Shown here: positions 17,469 through 25,376 of the stretch, piece after piece
Numbering within the stretch: position 1 is the stretch's first letter
How the letters are laid out: each line of letters starts with the position of its first letter
Assembly (NCBI RefSeq): GCF_000192475.1
Contig: NZ_AEYW01000025.1
Coordinates: forward strand, 117,226 to 181,225
Reading direction: 5' to 3'
Source of the DNA: Ruegeria conchae
GTDB lineage: Bacteria > Pseudomonadota > Alphaproteobacteria > Rhodobacterales > Rhodobacteraceae
Length of the DNA: 64,000 bases
Translations under genes and position numbers: made by a program
Notes under the pieces: model-generated
What the model saw: the letters and a program-made list of their open reading frames with translations, nothing else
Databases searched by the model: none
Told to the model about the DNA's origin: nothing

Positions 17469-18514
17469 TGGATGGCGAGGGGCCTCAGGTGATGCGTTAT
17501 CCGTGGGCTGAACCGCCTGCACCCGGCGAATGGGTCGAGGTTGCAGAAGGTGTTCTGTGGATCAGGCTGCCTTTGCCCATGGCGCTGGATCATGTGAATG
17601 TATATGCGCTGGATGATGGCGACGGCTGGACAATCGTCGACACCGGGCTTTCTTCGAAGAAAACACGTGCCATCTGGCAGACCCTGATCGAAGGGCCTCT
17701 GGCCGGAAAGCCCGTCCACCGGGTTGTGGTCACGCATCATCATCCTGACCACGTCGGCAATGCGGGCTGGTTCCAGTCCGAACATGGCGCCGAGCTTGTG
17801 ACCAGCCGCACCGCTTGGTTGTTCGCCCGCATGCTGACGCTGGATGTGCAGGAGAACTGGCCGAAGGAAACGCTCGATTACTACCGCAGCGCCGGGATGG
17901 ATGCGGATGTGCTGGCGGGCCGGATGGCTGAACGTCCCTTCAACTTTGCCGACACCGTCTACCCCATGCCGCTGGGCTTTACCCGTGTTAAACAAGGCGA
18001 CGTGATCCGCATGGGCGGGCGCGACTGGGATGTTCATATGGGCAACGGCCACGCGCCCGAACACTGTACCTTTTGGAGCCGCGACGACAATCTGGTGTTG
18101 ACCGGAGATCAGATTCTCAGCTCGATTAGCTCGAATTTGGGTGTCTATGCGACCGAGCCGATGGCAGACCCGGTTGCTGATTGGCTGGAAGCCTGCGAAC
18201 GCCTGCAACCTTTGGCCCGTCCAGATCATCTGGTTCTGGGCGGGCACAAGCTACCCTTCACCGGGTTGCCGATCCGGATGCGTCAGCTTATCGACAACCA
18301 TCACGGCGCGCTCGAACGTTTGCTAAGCGATCTAGACCAGCCCAAGACCGCAGCCGAGTGCTTTGCCCCGTTGTTCAAACGTCAGATCAAAGGCGGCGAA
18401 TACGGCCTCGCGCTGGTCGAGGCGGTTGCACATACGAACCATCTCTACCACATTGGAGCCGTCACCCGGACGCGCCGCGCGGACGGGGCGTGGGAATATC
18501 AGCGCAAAGGGTAA
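17468..18514 (+). CDS. Metallo-beta-lactamase-fold hydrolase
   Basis: A 348-residue zinc hydrolase. The metal motif THHHPDHVGNAG lies near residue 95, with later ligands in GNGHAPEH and VLTGDQILSSIS, and GGHK near the end. A helical C-terminal domain of about 100 residues resembles the winged-helix tail of LACTB2-like and acyl-CoA-thioesterase-like members. ATG 17468 gives a one-base overlap with the acyl-CoA dehydrogenase stop; a TTG one codon earlier is less likely. Coupling to the dehydrogenase suggests action on a CoA thioester or related metabolite, which is inference. Confidence 0.9.
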   Translation: MDGEGPQVMRYPWAEPPAPGEWVEVAEGVLWIRLPLPMALDHVNVYALDDGDGWTIVDTGLSSKKTRAIWQTLIEGPLAGKPVHRVVVTHHHPDHVGNAGWFQSEHGAELVTSRTAWLFARMLTLDVQENWPKETLDYYRSAGMDADVLAGRMAERPFNFADTVYPMPLGFTRVKQGDVIRMGGRDWDVHMGNGHAPEHCTFWSRDDNLVLTGDQILSSISSNLGVYATEPMADPVADWLEACERLQPLARPDHLVLGGHKLPFTGLPIRMRQLIDNHHGALERLLSDLDQPKTAAECFAPLFKRQIKGGEYGLALVEAVAHTNHLYHIGAVTRTRRADGAWEYQRKG

Positions 18515-18518
18515 AGCA

Positions 18519-18968
18519 ATGGACAAGATCGAAACATCGGCCGAAGCGGCGGAATCCGCAGCATTACCCCGTTGCTATGAGGTGCATGCCAACCCGGAAG
18601 AGGCATCGGGTAACAAAGATTTGCCCAAGCCGTTGCAAAAGCCGGTCGAAACCAAGAGCCCTGCTCAATGGGCCTATGAGCGGCTGATCATGTATATCCA
18701 GAATTTCGAAAAGACGTTGGATGGCGATCACGAGGTTGCCATGGGCTTTACCGGGGGCGACGCGGGTGTCATGCGGATCGAGGGCATGGGCTACTTTGAT
18801 CCCGATATCATCACCTTTTATGGCTCGGACGGCGGCGGTGCCAAAACCCAGCTGGTTCAGCATGTCAGCCAGTTGAATGTGATGCTGCGCGCATTGCCCA
18901 AGACGGTCGAAGACAAACCGGCCAATCGCATCGGATTCCGGCTGGCGGCTGATCTGGAAGACAGCTAA
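18519..18968 (+). CDS. DUF6173-like protein
   Basis: A 149-residue soluble protein with a disordered N-terminus (~45 residues, Glu/Lys/Pro-rich) and a conserved domain. The domain contains AYERLIMYIQNFEKTLD, MGYFDPDIITFYG, LVQHVSQLNVML and NRIGFRLAADLE. I recognise this pattern from the DUF6173 family of Rhodobacterales, whose function is unknown. It starts four bases after the hydrolase stop, so it belongs to the acyl-CoA dehydrogenase operon. Confidence 0.7.
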   Translation: MDKIETSAEAAESAALPRCYEVHANPEEASGNKDLPKPLQKPVETKSPAQWAYERLIMYIQNFEKTLDGDHEVAMGFTGGDAGVMRIEGMGYFDPDIITFYGSDGGGAKTQLVQHVSQLNVMLRALPKTVEDKPANRIGFRLAADLEDS

Positions 18969-19032
18969 CGCGCACCCTTGCAATTCACGCTTTCGCAGCC
19001 TTGAATGAGTTCACCATTCAGGAGGGCGCCGC

Positions 19033-20871
19033 GTGACCAATTTCTCAGCCGTAACAACCGCCTATCGCGGCGCTTGGGCCCAGCGGCGTGTCTTTGTGCC
19101 TGTCTATGTTGCCGTGCGGTTGTTGCTGGTTGCATTGATCGCCCCCGGCGTTGCCATTGCCGTCAATCTGGCCGTTTCACTGTCGGATCAATCCGCATTG
19201 ACAGACCAGGACATTGCTATGTTCTTGCTGTCGCCTGCAGGGTTCATCGCGGCGGTTGCGGTGCTCAGCCTGTTCCTGCTTGCTGAAGTCTTTGTTTTCT
19301 CTGTCATGGCAGGATCGCTGCGAATGGGTGAGAACGACCCGTGGCGCGCGGGCAGCGCTTCGATCCGCCTGATCTTGACGCGCGTACCTGCGCTTTTCGG
19401 ATTTGCTGCGCGGTTTATTCTGAGGGTGCTCTTATTGGCTTTGCCGTTTGTAGTTGTGGCCGGTGTGATCGCGTGGTGGACGCTCACGGAATACGACATC
19501 AACTATTACCTCACCTTCCATCCGCCTTCGTTCTGGGTGGCGGTGGTTCTGATCGGCTTTGTGGTGCTCTGCCTGGCCTGGGTTCTGATCCGCAGGCTTT
19601 CGGCCTGGGCGCTGGCTCTGCATCTTGTGTTGTTTGAAGATTGCGAACCTGCCGAAGCCTTCGCGATTAGTACTGATCGGATGGAGGGTAAACGCGGCCG
19701 CCTTAAGATTGAACTGGCCCTGTGGCTTGCGATCCGTCTGTTCATTGCGGCGCTCATCGCGGGTGCCGCCGGGGTGCTGTTTGATCTGGTGCCGTTGCAA
19801 GAAAGCGCGAACCTGCGTTTTGCGCTGATTTTCAGTTTTATTGTCGCGGGCTTGTGGTCATTGGCAGGGCTTGTGCTCGCTGCAATAGCACTGGGTGCAC
19901 TGGCGGTATTGTTGGATGGGTTCTTCGAAACGCAAGCCAACGAGGTTCCCCACCCGGAGCCGGGCAACCTACGCGCGCCGCTCTATGCGGTTGTGGGTGG
20001 CGCAACTATTGCTTTGCTGATCGGCCTATGGTCCGGGCAGGAATTGCTCGAGCGTATTCAAGCGCCCGACCATGCCGATGTCATTGGCCATCGGGGCGCG
20101 GCGGCGATACGGCCGGAAAACACCATGGCTGCGGTGTTGAAGGCGATCGAAGATGGCGCCGACTGGGTCGAGATCGATGTTCAGGAAACAGCAGACGGTG
20201 TGGTTATCATCGCGCATGACAGTGATTTCATGAAATTGGCCGGTGTGCCGCTCAAGGTCTGGGATGCGACGATGGAGGATGTGGCCGAGATCGATATCGG
20301 CAGTTGGTTCGGCCCGGAAAACGCCTCGGAACGGACGCCGACGCTGTATGATGTACTTGAGGCTGCCAAAGGTAAGTCCAAAGTCATTATCGAGCTGAAA
20401 TACTACGGCCATGACGTCGATCTGGAAAACCGCGTCGCTGCGATTGTCGAAGAACTTGAGATGCAGGACGATATCGCCACCATGTCCCTGAAGTATCCTG
20501 CGGTGCAGAAAATGAAAGCGCTGCGCCCGGGTTGGCGCGCAGGAGTATTGGCCGCCACCGCGATTGGCAATTTGTCGGGGCTTGAGGGCGATTTTGTAGC
20601 TGTGAACGCAGCAACGGTGTCTCCGGGTCTGATCCGATCGGTCCACGATGCGGGCAAGGATATCTATGTCTGGACGGTGAACGACCCATTGCAAATGTCG
20701 GCCATGGCCTCGATGGGGATCGACGGGCTGATTACCGACCGTCCCGCGATGGCCCGCGAAGTGTTGCGCGTCCGCGCTGAAATGGGGCCGGGGGAGCGGT
20801 TGATGTTGTGGCTGGCAACGACCTTTGGCCTGTCGATCGAAACCTCTGAGATGCGCGATGCAAACCCATAG
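19033..20871 (+). CDS. Membrane glycerophosphodiester phosphodiesterase
   Basis: A 612-residue protein in two parts. Residues ~1-330 hold about eight hydrophobic segments, the membrane domain seen in some bacterial GDPDs. From about 350 a complete GDPD barrel follows, with GHRGAAAIRPENT, WVEIDVQETADGVVIIAHD, and VWTVNDPLQM and GIDGLITDRP near the end. The enzyme hydrolyses glycerophosphodiesters to glycerol 3-phosphate and an alcohol. The start is GTG at 19033 after GGAGGG. The last 14 bases overlap the next gene, which looks like a phospholipase A2, so the pair may act in sequence on phospholipids. Confidence 0.93.
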   Translation: MTNFSAVTTAYRGAWAQRRVFVPVYVAVRLLLVALIAPGVAIAVNLAVSLSDQSALTDQDIAMFLLSPAGFIAAVAVLSLFLLAEVFVFSVMAGSLRMGENDPWRAGSASIRLILTRVPALFGFAARFILRVLLLALPFVVVAGVIAWWTLTEYDINYYLTFHPPSFWVAVVLIGFVVLCLAWVLIRRLSAWALALHLVLFEDCEPAEAFAISTDRMEGKRGRLKIELALWLAIRLFIAALIAGAAGVLFDLVPLQESANLRFALIFSFIVAGLWSLAGLVLAAIALGALAVLLDGFFETQANEVPHPEPGNLRAPLYAVVGGATIALLIGLWSGQELLERIQAPDHADVIGHRGAAAIRPENTMAAVLKAIEDGADWVEIDVQETADGVVIIAHDSDFMKLAGVPLKVWDATMEDVAEIDIGSWFGPENASERTPTLYDVLEAAKGKSKVIIELKYYGHDVDLENRVAAIVEELEMQDDIATMSLKYPAVQKMKALRPGWRAGVLAATAIGNLSGLEGDFVAVNAATVSPGLIRSVHDAGKDIYVWTVNDPLQMSAMASMGIDGLITDRPAMAREVLRVRAEMGPGERLMLWLATTFGLSIETSEMRDANP

Positions 20872-21412
20872 ACTCGCCGCCCTTTTGGCCTGCTGCGTGC
20901 TTCCCGCCAATGCGCAGGACTTGATGCGCAGCGTTGAAATGCCCGCGCACAGGGCGTTGGTCGAGTCAATGGAAGGCGCTGAGTTGACCCCGTTTGAAAC
21001 CGATGGCTGCTCGGGTGGATTATCGTCAAGTTGGCGACTAGTCGCTGAGACCTTCCCCAAGTTCAGCTTGCTGTACGAAGAGCATCCTCCATGGGAGTAT
21101 TGCTGCGTCATACATGATCGCGCCTATCATAACGCGGGTGGTGCGTCACAGGCCGAAGCCAGTTTTGATGCGCGTCTTGCTGCTGATGAAGGACTGCGCC
21201 TTTGCGTCGAAGCCCACGGTGATACCCATGCCGAGGACTATGCTGCGCGCTATGATATGACGCCGGATCAGATTCGCTCGGTCCATTCGATTACATCCGA
21301 GGCAATGTTCCTTGCGGTACGCTTTGGTGGTGGTCCGTGCAGCGGTCTGCCCTGGCGCTGGGGGTTTGGTTATCCCGGCTGCACGATCTTTGGTCCAACT
21401 GCGCGCGAATGA
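20858..21412 (+). CDS. Secreted phospholipase A2-like protein
   Basis: A 184-residue exported protein with signal peptide 1-19 (LAALLACCVLPANA). The core motif WEYCCVIHDRAYHNAGG places C82, C83, H86 and D87 in the CC-x-x-HD arrangement of secreted phospholipase A2 active sites, preceded by a glycine-rich DGCSGG loop at 50 that could bind calcium. Further cysteines (near 128, 167 and 178) could form disulfides. I treat the PLA2 fold as likely but the activity as inference. The ATG at 20858 lies inside the end of the GDPD gene, giving translational coupling. Confidence 0.72.
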   Translation: MQTHRLAALLACCVLPANAQDLMRSVEMPAHRALVESMEGAELTPFETDGCSGGLSSSWRLVAETFPKFSLLYEEHPPWEYCCVIHDRAYHNAGGASQAEASFDARLAADEGLRLCVEAHGDTHAEDYAARYDMTPDQIRSVHSITSEAMFLAVRFGGGPCSGLPWRWGFGYPGCTIFGPTARE

Positions 21413-21480
21413 CGTCGTGACAGGCCCTGATTTTTACATTATTCAGCATTCCAAACACGCGAATTGGGATTCTTTGAAAC

Positions 21481-21615
21481 ATGGCTGAACATAAGCACGG
21501 CGAGATGGACATCACCGTTCAAACCAAAACCTTCGACGGGTTCATCAAATTCACCACCTGGTTTGTGGTGGCATGTATCTTCCTTTGTATTTTCCTGGCG
21601 GTATTTGCGGCCTGA
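21481..21615 (+). CDS. ctaH: aa3-type cytochrome c oxidase subunit IV
   Basis: A 44-residue inner-membrane miniprotein, MAEHKHGEMDITVQ then KTFDGFIKFTTW followed by one transmembrane helix. This is the signature of the small subunit IV of alphaproteobacterial aa3 oxidases, known from the Paracoccus and Rhodobacter enzymes. It packs against the catalytic subunits; its loss is tolerated in Paracoccus. The gene is separate from the main cta operon, as in relatives. The ribosome site is weak. It is followed 23 bases later by a lipoprotein gene. Confidence 0.9.
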   Translation: MAEHKHGEMDITVQTKTFDGFIKFTTWFVVACIFLCIFLAVFAA

Positions 21616-21638
21616 TCATTTTCTGCGGCGTACCACCC

Positions 21639-22271
21639 ATGTTCAGGATTTTGATAGCCTGTCTGCTTGCGGTGACAGTTGCTGGGTGCGCTGGTTCACA
21701 GCGCCCGCAGGCAGAGTCCTTTGAAATCGTATCCCGGTCTTATCGTGATCCGGGGCCATCGACACTGACGCTCTATACAATGATCAGCACGCGCACCGGG
21801 TCGGGGGCGCATACGTCGCTGATGATCAGTGGTAGCGAGAGGGTGATTTTTGATCCTGCGGGATCCTTCCGTGCCGACGTAGTACCGATTAAGAATGATG
21901 TGCTTTACGGCATTACGCCAAATGTCGAGCGTGCCTATCGCAGCAGTCACGCGCGCGAGACGCATTATGCCCGTATCCAAACTATCCAAGTGACGCCACA
22001 ACAGGCGGAAATCGCGCTTCAACTGGCCAAACAGATGGGCCCAGTTGCCGGGGCATTCTGCGCGAATTCAACGGCACAGCTTTTGCAGCAGGTTCCAGGG
22101 TTCGAGCAGATAAGCACCACATTCTACCCGGTGAAACTGTCCGACCAGTTTGGCCAGATACCGGGTGTTGTCACGACGGAGTATCGCGAAAATGACTCGG
22201 CCGATCTGCAGCAGGGTCTAGCCGAAAATAACGCGCGCCTGAACCAGATTGAAGCAGCCTCAAGCAACTAG
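21639..22271 (+). CDS. Lipoprotein, possible permuted papain-like fold
   Basis: A 210-residue lipoprotein with lipobox VAGC (C17). H58 sits in GSGAHTSLMISG at the start of a beta-rich region, and C141 sits in AGAFCANSTAQLLQ at the start of a helix. A histidine followed later by a helix-leading cysteine is the order of circularly permuted papain-like families (LRAT, PPPDE, DUF4105-like). If so, it could be a peptidase, amidase or acyltransferase in the envelope. No family name is certain. The ATG at 21639 is chosen for the signal sequence. The end overlaps azlD tail to tail by 12 bases. Confidence 0.75.
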   Translation: MFRILIACLLAVTVAGCAGSQRPQAESFEIVSRSYRDPGPSTLTLYTMISTRTGSGAHTSLMISGSERVIFDPAGSFRADVVPIKNDVLYGITPNVERAYRSSHARETHYARIQTIQVTPQQAEIALQLAKQMGPVAGAFCANSTAQLLQQVPGFEQISTTFYPVKLSDQFGQIPGVVTTEYRENDSADLQQGLAENNARLNQIEAASSN

Positions 22272-22592
22272 GTAGAGCAAACCATAAAGCGTGGCGGCGC
22301 CCGTAAAAATCGCCGCCAGAACGTTCTTTGTGACGTACCCGACTGTTAACGCAACAGCAGCAGCTGACATGCGCGGCAAATCAGGCTGGCCGTCGGTGGC
22401 GGATGGCCAGACCACAAGTGGCGCGATCAGGGCAGGAATAATCGCGACTGCCGTATAGCGCAGGTGGCGCAGCAGCCAGGGCGGCATCGGGCGATCCCCA
22501 ACCAGACCGATAAATGTGAATCTTAGAAGGTAGCTGCCAATCGCAAGGCCGATGATTATGATCCAGATGGTGGTGCTATCGATCTGCGTCAT
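22260..22592 (-). CDS. azlD: AzlD-family branched-chain amino acid transport subunit
   Basis: A 110-residue membrane protein with four hydrophobic helices. The opening (WIIIIGLAIGSYLLRF) and the DRPMPPWLLRHLRYTAVAIIPALIAPLV segment match AzlD, the small partner of AzlC in branched-chain amino acid export. It starts in a four-base overlap with azlC. The 3' end runs 12 bases into the convergent lipoprotein gene. Confidence 0.92.
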   Translation of the reverse strand: MTQIDSTTIWIIIIGLAIGSYLLRFTFIGLVGDRPMPPWLLRHLRYTAVAIIPALIAPLVVWPSATDGQPDLPRMSAAAVALTVGYVTKNVLAAIFTGAATLYGLLYLVA

Positions 22593-23299
22593 GACTTATT
22601 CCGTTCCAGCATCAGTTCGATCTGTGCACCGGCGACCATTCCTGCGGCACCTGCGATTAGAAGGCCTAGATTGAATGGCACAGCAACCGTCAGCAAGGCC
22701 ACCACGATCGCAACCAATGCCGCAACCACATGGGCCAACGTGCGCATCATTGGCCCGATCATGGCCAGAAAGGTGATTGGCAAAGCGAAATCCAAGGCCC
22801 AACTTTCTGGTATCTGCGTTCCCAGAACCGCGCCCAGATACGTGCCCAAGACCCAAAGCGGCGTAATCGGTGTGACCGAGCCAAAGAAATAGATCATGCG
22901 CTGTGGCACGGTCATATCGGGTTCTTTTTCAAACCGGATCATCGAGCAAGCATAGGATTGATCGACGATCAGATAGGCCGCGCAGGCGCGCTGCCACAGT
23001 GGCGCTGCGCCCAGATAGGGAGTTAGCGAGGCCGAATACATTGCAACCCTCAAATTCACCGCCAGCGCAGAAATCAGGACGATCACGGTGGGCGTATTGT
23101 CCTGCAGCAATTGCAATGCGGTGAATTGCGCAGCACCCGCAAACACGGTGGCGGAAAAGGTCATGGTCTGAATGATGTTCAACCCCGCCTCGGTTGCAAA
23201 GACTCCGAACAGCAGGCCGAACGGCATGGCGACGAAGACGAATGGTGCCCCGTCGCGAAAACCTTTCCAGAAGTATGACTTGGGTGTGGCAGAGGCCAT
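22589..23299 (-). CDS. azlC: AzlC-family branched-chain amino acid transport permease
   Basis: A 236-residue inner-membrane protein with the AzlC hallmarks: FWKGFRDGAPFVFVAMPFGLLFGV at the start, MTFSATVFAGAAQFTALQLL near 47 and a central SYACSMIRFEKEP segment. With AzlD it exports branched-chain amino acids or analogues. AGGA lies seven bases before its ATG at 23299. That ATG shares two bases with a possible fdhD ATG on the other strand, so any promoter serving both directions lies in the first codons of one of them. Confidence 0.93.
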   Translation of the reverse strand: MASATPKSYFWKGFRDGAPFVFVAMPFGLLFGVFATEAGLNIIQTMTFSATVFAGAAQFTALQLLQDNTPTVIVLISALAVNLRVAMYSASLTPYLGAAPLWQRACAAYLIVDQSYACSMIRFEKEPDMTVPQRMIYFFGSVTPITPLWVLGTYLGAVLGTQIPESWALDFALPITFLAMIGPMMRTLAHVVAALVAIVVALLTVAVPFNLGLLIAGAAGMVAGAQIELMLERNKS

Positions 23300-23354
23300 G
23301 GCTAAATCCTATGGTGTTGCGTGCAGCAGTAGCCGTCTTGGGAAGGGGTTGCAA

Positions 23355-24239
23355 TTGGCCAAGGAATTCGACCTGTCAGACTACCTTATTGCCCCTGATC
23401 CGGGCGCGGCGCGACTGACCCGTGCGGTGGAAGGCGTAGATCAGAATGGAGAGGTCAGCCAGATCTCGGTAGTCGAGGAGCGCCCGTTGACGATCTTTCT
23501 AAATTCGCAGGAAATCGTGACCGCGATGACCATCGGAGACTACCCCGAATATCTCGCACTGGGGTTTTTGCGTAATCAGGGCATGCTGCTGGCCGATGAT
23601 CAGATCACGCGGGTCGATTACGACGATGATCTGGAAACCGTTGTCGTGCGCACCGCGCGTGAGACTTCGTATGAGGACAAGCTGAAGAAGAAGACGCGGA
23701 CAAGTGGCTGCGCAGTGGGTACCGTTTTTGGCGACATGATGGAGGGGTTGGAGGACGTGCTTTTGCCGCAGGTCTCGGTGCGCACCTCGTGGCTCTATGA
23801 TCTGGCAGCCAAGATCAATCGCACGCCGTCGCTGTATCTTGAGGCCGGGGCGATCCATGGCACCGTGCTGTGCTGTGAGAGCCGCCCTCTGGTCTATATG
23901 GAGGATGTGGGCCGCCACAACGCCGTCGACAAGATCGCGGGTTGGATGTTGTCCGAGGGAGAGGGCGCCGAAGACAAGATCCTCTATACAACCGGTCGCC
24001 TGACCTCGGAGATGGTGATCAAAACGGCAATGATGGGGATCCCGGTTCTCGCTTCGCGGTCGGGCTTCACCGCCTGGGGCGTTGAAATTGCGCGAGAGGT
24101 CGGCCTTACGCTGATCGGTCGCATGCGCGGGCAGCGGTTTGTATGTTTGTCTGGCGAAGATCGTTTGGTACGTGACGTTGATCCGACATCCGTGGCTGCC
24201 GAAGACACGAAGCATCGCAGGAAAAGTGCCAATGGCTGA
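23355..24239 (+). CDS. fdhD: Formate dehydrogenase accessory sulfurtransferase FdhD
   Basis: Carries sulfur from a cysteine desulfurase to the molybdenum cofactor of formate dehydrogenase. About 294 residues. Motifs seen are EERPLTIFLNSQEIVTAMTIGD, FLRNQGML, EDVGRHNAVDKIAGWML and LTSEMVIKTAMMGIPVLASRSG. The usual CxxC redox loop is CAVG here, with a single cysteine (about C119). I chose TTG at 23355 because AAGGGG stands six bases upstream. The alternative is ATG at 23298, which overlaps the azlC start codon and has a poor ribosome site. The end overlaps mobA by eight bases. No formate dehydrogenase structural genes are in the window. Confidence 0.88.
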   Translation: MAKEFDLSDYLIAPDPGAARLTRAVEGVDQNGEVSQISVVEERPLTIFLNSQEIVTAMTIGDYPEYLALGFLRNQGMLLADDQITRVDYDDDLETVVVRTARETSYEDKLKKKTRTSGCAVGTVFGDMMEGLEDVLLPQVSVRTSWLYDLAAKINRTPSLYLEAGAIHGTVLCCESRPLVYMEDVGRHNAVDKIAGWMLSEGEGAEDKILYTTGRLTSEMVIKTAMMGIPVLASRSGFTAWGVEIAREVGLTLIGRMRGQRFVCLSGEDRLVRDVDPTSVAAEDTKHRRKSANG

Positions 24240-24888
24240 ACGGACACCAAAACTGTTCGGCGTTATTTTGGCAGGTGGCCTGGCGACCCGAATGGGGGGA
24301 GGCGACAAGGGGTTGTTGCAGATCGGTGGGGTTAGCCTGCTGGATCGTGTGATCAATAGGTTCTCGCCTCAGGTCGAGGCTCTGGCTCTGAATGCCAACG
24401 GGGACGCCTTGCGATTTAATGAACTGGGGTTGCCCGTGATTGCGGATTCGATCGATGGCTTTGCGGGACCACTTGCCGGTGTTCTCGCTGGACTTGATTG
24501 GGCTGCAGAACAGGGTGCCCAGTCCATTGTGACAGTCGCCGCTGATACACCGTTCTTTCCGCGAGATCTGGTGGCGCAACTGGTGCGGGCTTCCGAAGGG
24601 CAAAAGCACCCTCTTGTTCTGGCAACCACTCCGCGAACTGGCGAAGAGGCCTTGAAATCGGGCGGGTCCAGGCGAGTGAACAGGCACCCGACATTTGGTC
24701 TCTGGCCTGTTGCGTTGCGCGATGATCTGCGGGCGGCACTTGAGGGTGGTTTGCGCAAGGTTGTCCTTTGGACTGACCAGCATGACGGGCGAGAAGCGCT
24801 GTTTTCGGCCCAGCCGTTTGATCCCTTCTTCAACGTCAACACACCCGATGATCTGGTACGCGCTGAAACCCTGTTGGAGCTGGCATGA
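24232..24888 (+). CDS. mobA: Molybdenum cofactor guanylyltransferase MobA
   Basis: Attaches GMP to molybdopterin to give the MGD cofactor. It is 218 residues long. The nucleotide-binding loop VILAGGLATRMGGGDKG lies near residue 9, VAADTPFF near 100 and FNVNTPDDL near 200. The ATG at 24232 lies in the fdhD 3' end; a longer frame from 24139 is fdhD sequence read out of frame. The gene order fdhD-mobA-mobB-moeA with overlaps at each junction shows one operon devoted to molybdoenzyme maturation. Confidence 0.95.
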   Translation: MAERTPKLFGVILAGGLATRMGGGDKGLLQIGGVSLLDRVINRFSPQVEALALNANGDALRFNELGLPVIADSIDGFAGPLAGVLAGLDWAAEQGAQSIVTVAADTPFFPRDLVAQLVRASEGQKHPLVLATTPRTGEEALKSGGSRRVNRHPTFGLWPVALRDDLRAALEGGLRKVVLWTDQHDGREALFSAQPFDPFFNVNTPDDLVRAETLLELA

Positions 24889-25376
24889 GACTCTACGGCG
24901 TCATCGGTTGGAAAAACGCGGGCAAAACCGGGCTGGTAGAGCGGCTGGTGGACGAAATCACTGGACGTGGGTTTACCGTCTCTACCATTAAACATGCCCA
25001 CCACAGTGTCGATGTCGACCAGCCGGGAACAGACAGTTACCGGCATCGCTTGGCTGGGGCGTCCGAAGTGCTTTTGGCATCGGGTCAGCGTGTTGCTCTG
25101 ATGCAGGAATTGCGCGGAGCACCAGAGCCAAAACTGGATATCTTGTTGGCACGCTTGTCTCCGGTTGATCTGGTGCTGATTGAAGGGTTCAAGCGTGAAC
25201 ACCACCCCAAAGTGGAGGCATTTCGTACAGCGCCTGGAAACCCGCTGATCGCGACGGAAGATGACTCGATCCGTGCGGTTGCCAGTGATACGCCATTGAA
25301 GCTGGATCGCCCTGTTTTTGATTTGAACGATACGGCGGCAATTGCTGATTTCATTCTTGGGGAGGTCGGACTATGA
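24885..25376 (+). CDS. mobB: Molybdopterin-guanine dinucleotide biosynthesis protein MobB
   Basis: A 163-residue GTP-binding accessory protein of MGD synthesis. The P-loop GWKNAGKTGLVERL starts at residue 8, STIKHAHH follows near 33, and VDLVLIEGFKREHHPKVE near 95 is the characteristic second motif. Both ends overlap neighbours by four bases (ATGA with mobA, ATGA with moeA). Confidence 0.95.
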   Translation: MRLYGVIGWKNAGKTGLVERLVDEITGRGFTVSTIKHAHHSVDVDQPGTDSYRHRLAGASEVLLASGQRVALMQELRGAPEPKLDILLARLSPVDLVLIEGFKREHHPKVEAFRTAPGNPLIATEDDSIRAVASDTPLKLDRPVFDLNDTAAIADFILGEVGL

